In this document: positions 17,433 to 26,394 of the stretch, piece after piece
How positions within the stretch are numbered: the stretch's first letter is position 1
Layout of the letters: the number at the start of each line of letters is the position of its first letter
Assembly: GCA_947498415.1 (NCBI GenBank)
Contig: CANMKB010000002.1
Location: 310,001-374,000, forward strand
DNA length: 64,000 nt
Origin: an uncultured Paracoccaceae bacterium
Lineage (GTDB): Bacteria; Pseudomonadota; Alphaproteobacteria; Rhodobacterales; Rhodobacteraceae
Reading direction: 5' to 3'
Translations under genes and position numbers: made by a program
The notes under the pieces: model-generated
Database searches by the model: none
What the model saw: the letters and a program-made list of their open reading frames with translations, nothing else
What the model was told of the DNA's origin: nothing

Positions 17433-20291
17433 CTATTCAGCGGCAACACGTTTAGGGTTAAGCATCTCTTTCAGATACCGCCCCGTGTGGCTGCGCGGTT
17501 CGTCAGCGACGACTTCGGGTGTGCCTTTGGCCACGATTTCACCGCCGCCATCGCCCCCCTCGGGGCCAATATCAATCAGGTAATCCGCGGTTTTCACTAC
17601 ATCTAAGTTGTGTTCAATCACCACAACCGTATTGCCCTGATCGACCAATTCATGCAGCACTTCCAACAGCTTACGCACATCTTCAAAGTGCAGACCTGTC
17701 GTCGGTTCATCCAAGATATACAGCGTGCGGCCGGTAGAACGTTTCGCGAGTTCTTTGGACAGTTTCACGCGCTGTGCCTCGCCCCCAGATAGGGTTGTCG
17801 CCTGTTGGCCGACCTTGATGTATCCAAGGCCCACACGCGCAAGCGCATCCATTTTGTCACGAATGCTTGGCACGGCTTTAAAGAACTCTTGCGCGTCCTC
17901 TACTGTCATATCCAACACATCTGCGATGGACTTGCCTTTGAATTTGATCTCTAGCGTTTCGCGGTTATAGCGAGCGCCCTGACAGGTTTCGCAAGTCACA
18001 TAGACATCTGGCAAGAAGTGCATTTCGATCTTGATGACACCATCGCCCTGACAGGCCTCACAGCGACCACCTTTGACGTTAAAGCTAAACCGACCGGGTT
18101 TGTAACCGCGTGTCTTTGCCTCTGGCAGACCGGCGAACCATTCCCGGATCGGGGTGAACGCCCCGGTATAAGTCGCAGGGTTGGAGCGCGGTGTTCGGCC
18201 AATCGGGCGTTGGTCAATGTCGATGACCTTATCCAGATGCTCAAGCCCTTTGATGGTTTCACAGGGCGCTGGCGTTTGACGGGCGCCGTTCAGGCGCATA
18301 GAGGCGGTTTTGAACAGGGTTTCAATGGTCAGCGTAGATTTACCACCACCCGACACACCAGTAACGCAGACGAACTTTCCGAGTGGGAAATCAGCAGTGA
18401 CCTTTTGCAGGTTGTTGCCCGTGGCTTTGACAACAGTGACTTTCTTACCGTTGCCCTTGCGCCGCTCAGTGGGCACTTCGATTTCGCGCACCCCTGACAG
18501 ATACTGCCCGGTGACTGAGTTTTCATCAGATTGGATTTCAGCGGGCGTCCCCTTGGAAACCACTTGCCCCCCATGCACGCCTGCCCCCGGGCCAATATCA
18601 AAGACATAATCCGCCTCGCGGATCGCCTCTTCATCGTGTTCTACCACGATCACCGTATTGCCTTGATCCCGAAGGTTTTTCAGCGTGCCGAGCAGGCGAT
18701 CATTGTCACGTTGGTGCAACCCGATGGACGGCTCATCCAAGACATACAAAACGCCCGTCAGGCCCGAGCCGATCTGGCTGGCCAAGCGGATACGTTGGCT
18801 TTCCCCACCCGACAATGTGCCGGACGAACGGGACAAAGAGAGGTATTCCAAACCCACATTATTAAGGAACCCAAGGCGTTCCCGGATTTCTTTGACAATC
18901 GCGCGGGCAATTTCGTTTTTCTGATCACTCAGACTGGCGGGTACTTCTTCGATCCAAGCCAAGGCCTCACGGATCGAGAGTTGCACGATGTGGCCCACGT
19001 GTTTCTCGGCAATTTTAACCGCCAGAGCCTCTTCGCGCAGGCGGTGACCGCGGCAGGCGCCGCAAGGGCGATTGTTTTGATAACGTTCAAATTCTTCGCG
19101 GATCCAATTGGAATCCGTTTCGCGATACCGACGCTCCATATTCGGGATCACACCTTCAAAGACGCGGGTCACCTGATAGACACGGCCGCCTTCGTCATAA
19201 CGGAATTCGATTTCTTCTTCGCCAGATCCATAAAGGAAAACCTGCTGCACATGTTTGGGCAGGTCTTTCCATGATGTGTTTTTGTCAAAGTCATAATGCT
19301 TTGCGATGGCTTCGATGGTCTGCAGGAAATACGGAGATTTCCCTTTGCGCCAGGGCGCCAACGCACCGTCATAGACCTTGAGCGTGGCATCCGGCACCAC
19401 AAGACGTTCGTCAAAGAACAGCTCCATGCCTAAACCGTCGCATTCCGGGCAGGCCCCAAAAGGTGCGTTGAACGAGAACAGGCGAGGTTCGATTTCTGGA
19501 ATTGTGAAGCCGCTGACCGGGCAGGCAAAATTTTCTGAAAAGGTGAAACGCTCGGGGTCGCCCTCTTTTGGGGCGGTCTCAAGAATGGCGATGCCATCGG
19601 CCAGATCAAGTGCGGTGCGCAGGCTGTCGGCCAGACGTGTTTCCAGCCCGTCACGGATGACAATCCGATCCACAACCACATCAATGTCGTGGCGGTATTT
19701 TTTATCTAGTGTGGGCGGCGTGTCGAGTTCATGGAACTCACCATCGACTTTTACACGCTGGAAACCCTGCTTGCGCAGTTCTAGGAATTCTTTCTTATAT
19801 TCCCCCTTCCGGTCGCGCACGATGGGCGCCAGCAGATAGCCCCGTGTGCCCTCTTCGAGATTCATGACACGGTCGACCATGTCCTGCACTTGCTGGGCCT
19901 CAATCGGCAGGCCGGTGGCGGGAGAATATGGGGTGCCCACACGCGCAAACAACAGACGCATATAGTCGTAGATCTCGGTCACAGTCCCAACGGTCGAGCG
20001 CGGGTTTTTCGACGTGGTTTTCTGTTCGATGGAAATAGCCGGGCTGAGGCCGCTGATGTGATCCACATCAGGTTTTTCCATCATATCAAGGAATTGACGC
20101 GCGTAGGCCGACAGGCTTTCGACATAGCGGCGCTGACCCTCGGCATAGATCGTATCAAAGGCCAAAGAGGATTTACCAGAGCCTGACAGGCCAGTGATCA
20201 CCACCAGCTGATCGCGTGGAATATCCACATCTATGCTTTTCAGGTTATGCTCACGCGCACCGCGCACTTCGATGTTTTTTAGCTCAGCCAT
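17433..20291 (-). CDS. uvrA: Excinuclease ABC subunit A
   Basis: A 952-residue UvrA, the damage-sensing ATPase of nucleotide excision repair that loads UvrB. Two ABC modules are visible: Walker [10 protein letters not shown] at residues 34-42 and GVSGGGKST near 644-652; ABC signatures [14 protein letters not shown] and [14 protein letters not shown]; and zinc-finger cysteine pairs such as CEACQGDG and CETCQGARY. Length is standard. The ATG follows a GGGGGCG site. A GTTC-N7-GTTC LexA box lies 65 bases upstream, so it should be SOS-induced. Confidence 0.98.
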   Translation of the reverse strand: MAELKNIEVRGAREHNLKSIDVDIPRDQLVVITGLSGSGKSSLAFDTIYAEGQRRYVESLSAYARQFLDMMEKPDVDHISGLSPAISIEQKTTSKNPRSTVGTVTEIYDYMRLLFARVGTPYSPATGLPIEAQQVQDMVDRVMNLEEGTRGYLLAPIVRDRKGEYKKEFLELRKQGFQRVKVDGEFHELDTPPTLDKKYRHDIDVVVDRIVIRDGLETRLADSLRTALDLADGIAILETAPKEGDPERFTFSENFACPVSGFTIPEIEPRLFSFNAPFGACPECDGLGMELFFDERLVVPDATLKVYDGALAPWRKGKSPYFLQTIEAIAKHYDFDKNTSWKDLPKHVQQVFLYGSGEEEIEFRYDEGGRVYQVTRVFEGVIPNMERRYRETDSNWIREEFERYQNNRPCGACRGHRLREEALAVKIAEKHVGHIVQLSIREALAWIEEVPASLSDQKNEIARAIVKEIRERLGFLNNVGLEYLSLSRSSGTLSGGESQRIRLASQIGSGLTGVLYVLDEPSIGLHQRDNDRLLGTLKNLRDQGNTVIVVEHDEEAIREADYVFDIGPGAGVHGGQVVSKGTPAEIQSDENSVTGQYLSGVREIEVPTERRKGNGKKVTVVKATGNNLQKVTADFPLGKFVCVTGVSGGGKSTLTIETLFKTASMRLNGARQTPAPCETIKGLEHLDKVIDIDQRPIGRTPRSNPATYTGAFTPIREWFAGLPEAKTRGYKPGRFSFNVKGGRCEACQGDGVIKIEMHFLPDVYVTCETCQGARYNRETLEIKFKGKSIADVLDMTVEDAQEFFKAVPSIRDKMDALARVGLGYIKVGQQATTLSGGEAQRVKLSKELAKRSTGRTLYILDEPTTGLHFEDVRKLLEVLHELVDQGNTVVVIEHNLDVVKTADYLIDIGPEGGDGGGEIVAKGTPEVVADEPRSHTGRYLKEMLNPKRVAAE

Positions 20292-20356
20292 TCACGCCCC
20301 CGGGGTCTGCCCCAGACAGATAGGTCCAGGGCGCAGCTTATCCAATAGCAAAGAGT

Positions 20357-20371
20357 GAACAAAATGTGAAC
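20357..20371 (-). promoter_or_regulatory. LexA (SOS) box of uvrA
   Basis: On the minus strand GTTC-ACATTTT-GTTC is an exact match to the alphaproteobacterial LexA direct repeat GTTC-N7-GTTC. It overlaps a TTGTTC hexamer that could be the -35, and lies 65 bases before the uvrA start. Confidence 0.85.
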
Positions 20372-20494
20372 ACCCTTGGATCTCTTAAGGCCACTCGTCC
20401 CGCGAATAAAAACGAAAAACAAGATGGGATTTTAAAATTTTCACACCTTGGGGTGCAAAATAGCGTCCCCCTCCTGACGGTTCATGGCAGCAGG

Positions 20495-21055
20495 TTACGC
20501 TTTGCGCGCAAGCCCCCAAGTCACCATGGGAAAATCACGTTCGTTCTCAAGGGAATCTGTTTCAGAATCATATTCTGGCGGCCATACCTCTTCGAGGTTG
20601 CGCGCCGCAGCCTTACGGTTGCCCCAGCTCGCTGTGCGAATATCATCTTCGGGAAAGCCCGCTTCGATCAGAAAGTTTTCCAATCCGCGGGCTGACCAGC
20701 GTGTGCAGTCATGAGGGGCCGCATGAAACGGGATGTGAAACGGCACAGCCAGCCAAAAATATCCGCCGGGGCGCAACATCTCGATAACGTTTTGCGTGGC
20801 TTTGTAGGGGCGATCGAGATGCTCCCATACCTGATTGGCCAGAATCAGATCATATTTCAAAACTTCCCCGTCCGCGTATTTCACCGGACCATCGCAAATA
20901 TCATGCGCAGGGTATTTGTATTGAACATAGGATTTCGCATTCAAGTTCTGCCCCCATTGGCCAGAAAACTCAGCAATATCCATTTCTTTTGCGCCGATTT
21001 CTTCCATCAGTCGACGACTGCGGCGGTTCATCACCACCCGGTTCAAGCTAGGCAT
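20495..21055 (-). CDS. SAM-dependent methyltransferase
   Basis: A 186-residue class I methyltransferase-like protein. The post-I region YDLILANQVWEHLDRPYKAT and motif-like MLRPGGYFWLAVPFHIPFHA are typical of Methyltransf_11/ubiE-type enzymes. The N-terminal glycine-rich SAM motif is poorly formed, since the protein starts with a short SLNRVVMNRRSRRLMEE segment, so it may belong to an N-terminally reduced subfamily acting on a lipid or sugar. It is 18 bases downstream of lpdA and probably cotranscribed with it. Substrate unknown. Confidence 0.82.
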   Translation of the reverse strand: MPSLNRVVMNRRSRRLMEEIGAKEMDIAEFSGQWGQNLNAKSYVQYKYPAHDICDGPVKYADGEVLKYDLILANQVWEHLDRPYKATQNVIEMLRPGGYFWLAVPFHIPFHAAPHDCTRWSARGLENFLIEAGFPEDDIRTASWGNRKAAARNLEEVWPPEYDSETDSLENERDFPMVTWGLARKA

Positions 21056-21072
21056 GTGCTTGGCTCTTCCTC

Positions 21073-22467
21073 TTAAATGTGAATCGCCCGATCAAAGGCA
21101 TCCAATACGCTTTCGTGCATCATCTCACTCAAGGTAGGATGAGGAAAGACCGTTTCCATCAAATCTTGCTCAGTGGTTTCAAGCTGGCGTCCAACCACAT
21201 AGCCCTGAATCATCTCGGTGACTTCAGCGCCGATCATATGTGCCCCCAGCAATTCGCCGGTTTTGGCGTCAAATACGGTTTTTACCAGACCTTCGGGTTC
21301 GCCCAAAGCGATGGCCTTGCCGTTGCCAATAAAGGGGAAGCGACCCACTTTGATGTCATAGCCGGCCTCTTTGGCTTTGGCTTCGGTGAGCCCAACAGAG
21401 GCCACCTGCGGGTGGCAATAGGTACAGCCCGCGATGCTCTCTGGTTTCACGGCATGGGGTTTCTGCCCGGCGATCAATTCAGCCACCATAACACCCTCGT
21501 GGCTGGCTTTATGTGCCAACCAAGGTGCACCGGCGATATCACCGATGGCATAAAGCCCCTCCACGCCGGTGCGGCAGTATTCATCTGTGACAACATGGGT
21601 GCGGTCGATTTTCACGCCAAGCGCCTCAAGCCCCAGACCTTCGGTATTGCCGACAATGCCAACCGCAGAGATAACGCTATCAAACTCTTGCTTTTGCACC
21701 TTGCCGCCCACTTCGATGTGGGCAGTCACCTTGCCTTTGCCGCGATCCAGTTGTTTGACCATGGCTTTTTCCATGATTTTCATGCCCTGTTTGGCAAAGG
21801 CTTTCTTGGCAAAGCTGGAAATCTCGGCATCTTCGACCGGCAGAATACGATCCATGACTTCCACCACAGTCGTTTCAGCACCCAAGGTGTTATAAAAGCT
21901 CGCAAATTCAATACCGATCGCGCCAGACCCGATCACCAAAAGCTTCTTCGGCATACGGGGCGGTTGCAGAGCATGCTTGTATGTCCAGACCAGATCCCCG
22001 TCGGCCTCAAGGCCCGGCAATTCCCGCGCACGGGCACCGGTTGCCACAACGATATGCTTGGCGGTCAGTTCTTCGGTGCCTTTGTCAGTTTTAACAGAGA
22101 CCTTCCCTTTGGCGGGCAAGCTTGCTTCGCCCATAAAGGTTTTGACCTTATTCTTTTTCATCAGATGGCCAATGCCAGAATTCAGCTGTTTGGCCACACC
22201 CCGAGAGCGTTTCACAACCGCGTCGAGGTCATACGAAATGTTATCTGCACTCAGGCCATAATCTTTGGCGTGGTTCATCAGGTGAAACACCTCTGACGAC
22301 CGTAAAAGCGCTTTGGTCGGAATACAGCCCCAGTTCAGGCAGATACCGCCCATATGCTCACGTTCGACAATCGCGACTTTAAGGCCCAGCTGAGCACCGC
22401 GAATAGCGGCGACATAGCCCCCTGGCCCTGCTCCGATTACGATCATGTCAAATGCTTGCGCGGCCAT
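21073..22467 (-). CDS. lpdA: Dihydrolipoamide dehydrogenase
   Basis: A 464-residue flavoprotein that reoxidises dihydrolipoyl groups of 2-oxoacid dehydrogenase complexes with NAD+. The FAD motif IGAGPGGYVAAI is N-terminal, the redox disulfide C43/C48 lies in GGICLNWGCIPTK, and the C-terminal HPTLSEMMHE carries the catalytic His-Glu. The ATG at 22465-22467 with GGAGGG is preferred over the longer frame to 22494. It is 20 kb from the pdhABC operon, which has no lpd of its own, so this copy may serve pyruvate dehydrogenase among others. Confidence 0.97.
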   Translation of the reverse strand: MAAQAFDMIVIGAGPGGYVAAIRGAQLGLKVAIVEREHMGGICLNWGCIPTKALLRSSEVFHLMNHAKDYGLSADNISYDLDAVVKRSRGVAKQLNSGIGHLMKKNKVKTFMGEASLPAKGKVSVKTDKGTEELTAKHIVVATGARARELPGLEADGDLVWTYKHALQPPRMPKKLLVIGSGAIGIEFASFYNTLGAETTVVEVMDRILPVEDAEISSFAKKAFAKQGMKIMEKAMVKQLDRGKGKVTAHIEVGGKVQKQEFDSVISAVGIVGNTEGLGLEALGVKIDRTHVVTDEYCRTGVEGLYAIGDIAGAPWLAHKASHEGVMVAELIAGQKPHAVKPESIAGCTYCHPQVASVGLTEAKAKEAGYDIKVGRFPFIGNGKAIALGEPEGLVKTVFDAKTGELLGAHMIGAEVTEMIQGYVVGRQLETTEQDLMETVFPHPTLSEMMHESVLDAFDRAIHI

Positions 22468-22533
22468 CTGTACCCTCCACTCACGAAATTTCATACGACC
22501 TTACGTCGCATCTCTGGAAGTGCAATCCGCTTT

Positions 22534-23161
22534 TCAGTTGTTTTCGGCTGGTGCATCGCTTTTCAAAGGCCGATCGCGCCAATCTTGGGCATAAAAACTG
22601 TAATTCACAAAATCGACCCAGCGATCCTGTAATTGCTCGCCGGACGTGCCCCGACTGACCTCTAAAAAACCAAGACGTTTACAGATCTCTTGGCTTTTCA
22701 CATTTCCCTCGGCTCTCTTGGCTTTTCACATTTCCCTCGGCCACGTCGATTTTGATTTCTTGCAACCCCAAAGTCTGAAACCCATAGGTCACAAGAGATT
22801 TGACGGCACGTGTCATGATGCCCTTACCTTGAGCGCTTTCCGCAAGCCAATATCCAATGGTGCCACATCGGGTTTTGGTGTCGATCCGGTTGTAACCGCA
22901 CATCCCCACAAAGCGCCCGCGTAGAAATATTCCAAGCCCAAGACTTGTGCCCTCGCGCCAACCCTTTTGGGTTTTCGAAATGTGATCACTCACCCCCACA
23001 AGCGAGGTCACATGCGCAGGCCAAGGCAACCATTCCCCAAGAAATTTGCGGTTGGCGTCAATCATCGCAAACACCGCTGCGGCCTCGCTTTGACGCCGCA
23101 TCCGCAATGTGAGGTCTTTATCGATATGGAATTCTGGAGCCGGGTTCATTGGAAAAGTCAC
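22534..23161 (-). pseudogene. GNAT N-acetyltransferase (RimJ-like) broken by a 28-bp tandem duplication
   Basis: A RimJ/RimL-like acetyltransferase. Intact parts include FLGEWLPWPAHVTSL and the acetyl-CoA region YWLAESAQGKGIMTRAVKSL. An exact 28-base tandem duplication (22686-22713 and 22714-22741) shifts the frame, so the reading frame ends early at 22679 after about 160 codons. Removing one copy restores a continuous frame of about 199 codons to a stop at 22534-22536, giving the expected EGNVKSQEICKRLGFLEVS C-terminus. Start could be GTG 23161 or ATG 23149. The mutation looks recent, as both copies are identical. Confidence 0.88.
22686..22741. repeat. Exact 28-bp tandem duplication
   Basis: Two identical 28-base units (22686-22713, 22714-22741) in direct tandem. 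As 28 is not a multiple of three, it shifts the frame of the GNAT gene it lies in. Confidence 0.97.
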
Positions 23162-23183
23162 ACTTAAATCAATACAATAAAAA

Positions 23184-23210
23184 GAAAAGCGCGACCGAGG
23201 CCGCGCTTCT
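23184..23210 (-). terminator. Terminator of the DUF924 gene
   Basis: On the minus strand AAGCGCGGCC / GGTCGCGCTT is followed by TTCTTTTTATT, about 40 bases after the stop. Confidence 0.8.
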
Positions 23211-23246
23211 AAATACGTCTTAGACGGTCAACTGCAAAGCCTTGCC

Positions 23247-23825
23247 TTAGGCCATCGCGCCCTGCAGTTCACGCACAGTCACACCATAGCCCCCGGCCTG
23301 AACATAAGACATTTCAGGGGTTGTGGATTTCCGCTCTAGCGCAGAATTGCGATATGGGAAGCGACCAAATTGACGGATCACTTCACGATGCGCCCGTGCA
23401 TGCAGCAAGTTGCTGTCGCTGTTTGGCACCCGCTCTTTGATCAACCGTACACAACGGTCTTGATCACACAGGTTTTCGGAATGCATCAGCGGCATGTAAA
23501 AGAACATCCGTGCCGGAGCATCAATGCGCAAATCCCACTTCTTGGAAATCGCAGTTTTCGCAGCCGCCAGAGCGAGACGATCGGAAGCAAAGGCTTTGCC
23601 TTGATCGCGGTACATATTGCGAGAAAATTGATCCATGAGAATGATGTAAGCCAAAGCGCCGTTTGGATAAGTCAGCCACTGTCCAAGGCCGCCTTTCATC
23701 GCTTTGTTCCAGGTCTCTTCAAACCGAGTCCGGATCGTTTCATCAAGTGCTTCGTTTGAAATGTACCACGCACTTGGGTCCACTTCGTCTAACCAAAAGT
23801 TCAATACGTCTTCGGGCGTTGACAT
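23247..23825 (-). CDS. DUF924 family protein
   Basis: A 192-residue protein of the DUF924 family, a helical TPR-like fold of unknown function found widely in proteobacteria. The N-terminal VLNFWLDEVDPSAWY, the central YIILMDQFSRNMYRD and MFFYMPLMHSENLCDQDRC are the family hallmarks. No signal peptide or membrane segment, so cytosolic. It follows the MFS gene by 111 bases in the same orientation and is closed by its own terminator. Confidence 0.92.
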   Translation of the reverse strand: MSTPEDVLNFWLDEVDPSAWYISNEALDETIRTRFEETWNKAMKGGLGQWLTYPNGALAYIILMDQFSRNMYRDQGKAFASDRLALAAAKTAISKKWDLRIDAPARMFFYMPLMHSENLCDQDRCVRLIKERVPNSDSNLLHARAHREVIRQFGRFPYRNSALERKSTTPEMSYVQAGGYGVTVRELQGAMA

Positions 23826-23936
23826 CAGACTGTCTCCCTTATGCGATGCCCACCAGTTACAAAAACGTTACGTTGAAAGATTCTTGCTTGGAAGTAAAAA
23901 AGTGCAACAAAACCGACATTTACCTCGCGGTGTCGA

Positions 23937-25193
23937 TTAGGCCTCTTCCTCTGACGCATCCGCAACAGTTTGTGCATATTCCTGCGCCGTTTCCCAAACA
24001 ACAGGCGAAGCCGCAGGCGTAACCGATGCAAATGCACCAGTGTCTTGCACTGCAACAGCACGACGGCGTGTCATTCGGTACAGCGCATAAAAGCACAGGG
24101 CCGCCATCAAGATGGCAAGGAATAGAAAGAACGATTGAGCGCCGAAATTGGTCATCATCCAACCAATGATCATTGGGCCAGCGACGGCCCCCACCCCAGT
24201 GACAAACACCAAACCACCCGCCGTGGCCGCCATGTCTTCGGCGTCTACAACATCGTTGGTGTGTGCAATCAGCAAAGAGTAAAGCGGGTTGATGGTGCCG
24301 CCTGTGATAAAGGCCGCCGCGCATAATAGGTTAATGTCAGAGATCGAGGTCATCCCAAGAACGCTGCCCAGCCACGCCACAGAGGCCACAATCGCGATCA
24401 GCTCGCGCCGGTCCATCCGGTCAGATAACCACCCCAGCGGGAACTGCATCACCATCGCGCCCACATAGAATGAGGCCACAAAGATTGAGATTTCTTTCAC
24501 AGTCAAACCGGCCTGTGTACCAAACACGGCCGACATGCCGAACTGCGCAGCAAAGCCCCCGCCCAACAGGAACATACCGACAACGCCCAAAGGAGACGTC
24601 TCAAACAGTGCACGCAGGCGCATGGGCTTGGTGGCACCAAAGGCAGGTGTTGGGGACACCGACAGCAAAATGGGCGCGAAAGAGATCGAAACCAGAATGG
24701 ATGGGATCACAAACAAAACAAAGCCCGACGGATCACCCAGAACCAACAGGCCCTGCGCTGCCACAATGCCGACCATCTGAACGATCATATAAAGCGAAAG
24801 CGCTTGTCCACGGTTTTCGTTGGTGGCCGAGTTGTTCAACCAGCTTTCAGCGGTCACATATACGCCAGAGAAACTGAACCCGATGATCACCCGCGCAACC
24901 ACCCAAACCCATGGATTTGCAAGCGTGGGATACAGGATCAAAACCGCAGAGATAAACGAGGCCAGCGCAGCAAACACACGCACATGGCCCACACGTCGGA
25001 TCATCTCGGGCGTAAGTTTAGAGCCGCCCAGAAAGCCGACAAAATAGGCCGACATAACAAACGACATCTCGTAAGTGGAAAACCCTTCGATTTCCCCACG
25101 CACACCCAGCAACGTCCCTTGAAGACCGTTCCCGACCATCAAAAGCATAATGCCCAATAATAGCGCCCAAGAGCTTGAAATGAACTGACCCAT
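23937..25193 (-). CDS. MFS transporter
   Basis: A 418-residue major facilitator of the YcaD/CynX-like group with about twelve hydrophobic helices. It begins FISSSWALLLGIMLLMVGNG. The MFS loop-2 region appears as YFVGFLGGSKLTPEMIRRVG and the repeat in the second half as MQFPLGWLSDRMDRRELIAI. The C-terminus is a hydrophilic acidic tail. Substrate cannot be told from sequence. It follows queA in the same direction with a gap of about 100 bases, so weak cotranscription is possible. Confidence 0.9.
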   Translation of the reverse strand: MGQFISSSWALLLGIMLLMVGNGLQGTLLGVRGEIEGFSTYEMSFVMSAYFVGFLGGSKLTPEMIRRVGHVRVFAALASFISAVLILYPTLANPWVWVVARVIIGFSFSGVYVTAESWLNNSATNENRGQALSLYMIVQMVGIVAAQGLLVLGDPSGFVLFVIPSILVSISFAPILLSVSPTPAFGATKPMRLRALFETSPLGVVGMFLLGGGFAAQFGMSAVFGTQAGLTVKEISIFVASFYVGAMVMQFPLGWLSDRMDRRELIAIVASVAWLGSVLGMTSISDINLLCAAAFITGGTINPLYSLLIAHTNDVVDAEDMAATAGGLVFVTGVGAVAGPMIIGWMMTNFGAQSFFLFLAILMAALCFYALYRMTRRRAVAVQDTGAFASVTPAASPVVWETAQEYAQTVADASEEEA

Positions 25194-25292
25194 CTTCGCC
25201 GTCCTTATTTGTCTGGGATCACACTAGGAGGGGCGATTTAAAGCGTCCTTTCCAATCGCGACATTTTCGAAAAATCGGATGTCTTTTTCAGA

Positions 25293-26348
25293 CTATTTTT
25301 TGGGCGGAAGCAACAGGGATGAATCGCCATAAGAAAAGAAGCGATACCCGGTACTAATCGCGTGATCATAGACCTCACGCATACGATCCTGGCCCATAAG
25401 AGCTGATACAAGCATCATCAATGTCGATTTTGGCAGGTGGAAATTCGTCATCAGCGCGTCTGCCACATTAAAATCGAAACCAGGGTAGATAAAGATATCG
25501 GTCTCACCTTCCCAAGCTTGGATTTCCCCGCTCTGGGCGGCGCTTTCGATCAGACGTAGCGCCGTTGTGCCCACCGGGATCACCCTGCCTCCAGTGCGTT
25601 TGGTCTCTGCGATCTCAGCGGCGGCGGTCGCGCTGACTTGGCCCCATTCAGCATGCATTTTGTGGGTGGTCACATCCTCGACCTTAACCGGTAGAAATGT
25701 GCCAGCCCCGACGTGCAACGTGACTTCGGTAAATGTCACGCCCAGCTCTGCGATCTTGGTTAACAGTGCTTCGTCAAAGTGTAAGGACGCCGTGGGTGCG
25801 GCCACCGCCCCAGAATGGCGGGCAAACACGGTTTGATAGTCTTCTTTGTCTTGCTCATCGGCGGCGCGTTTGGCTGCGATATAAGGCGGCAAAGGCATGG
25901 CGCCTGCACGGGCCAATGCATCGTCAAAGGCCTCGCCGGTGACATCAAACTGCACAACCCCCTGCCCGTTTTCTTTGGCGATCAAAGTTGCTGTGAACCC
26001 TTCGCCAAAGTCGATCACTTCACCTTCGTTGATCTTCTTTAAGGGTTTGATCAATGCACCCCAGGCTCCGTCAGAGCGCGGGTCAAGCAAAGTTACTTCG
26101 ATCTTAGCGCTCACTTCGCCCTGCGCCGATTGGCGTGTGCGCCGCCCAGAGAGACGGGCCGGAATAACCTTGGTGTTGTTTAACACCAGACGATCCCCGG
26201 GCTTAAGGAACTGCGTGATGTCAGAAACCACTGCATCGGACAGCCTGTCAGATTCCGCCACCAACAGCCGCGCAGAGGTGCGCGGATTTGCAGGTCGCGT
26301 GGCAATCAACTCTTCAGGAAGATCAAAGTCAAAATCAGACAATTGCAT
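25293..26348 (-). CDS. queA: tRNA preQ1(34) S-adenosylmethionine ribosyltransferase-isomerase
   Basis: A 351-residue QueA, which transfers and rearranges the ribosyl part of SAM onto preQ1 in the tRNA wobble position to give epoxyqueuosine. Signature stretches are [55 protein letters not shown] and [17 protein letters not shown]. Full length for the family. It starts 46 bases downstream of the AsmA-like gene, so the two may form one unit. Confidence 0.97.
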   Translation of the reverse strand: MQLSDFDFDLPEELIATRPANPRTSARLLVAESDRLSDAVVSDITQFLKPGDRLVLNNTKVIPARLSGRRTRQSAQGEVSAKIEVTLLDPRSDGAWGALIKPLKKINEGEVIDFGEGFTATLIAKENGQGVVQFDVTGEAFDDALARAGAMPLPPYIAAKRAADEQDKEDYQTVFARHSGAVAAPTASLHFDEALLTKIAELGVTFTEVTLHVGAGTFLPVKVEDVTTHKMHAEWGQVSATAAAEIAETKRTGGRVIPVGTTALRLIESAAQSGEIQAWEGETDIFIYPGFDFNVADALMTNFHLPKSTLMMLVSALMGQDRMREVYDHAISTGYRFFSYGDSSLLLPPKK

Positions 26349-26394
26349 CGGCGCGTGCTTTCGTTTGGCAGGTCAGACCTGCATCTCTCAGAGA

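Noticed and set aside
18531..19274. 247-codon plus-strand frame opposite uvrA
   Set aside because: Antisense of conserved UvrA; no start context or motif.
21079..22296. 405-codon plus-strand open frame opposite lpdA
   Set aside because: Antisense to a clear dihydrolipoamide dehydrogenase; the translation has no family motif and an implausible composition.
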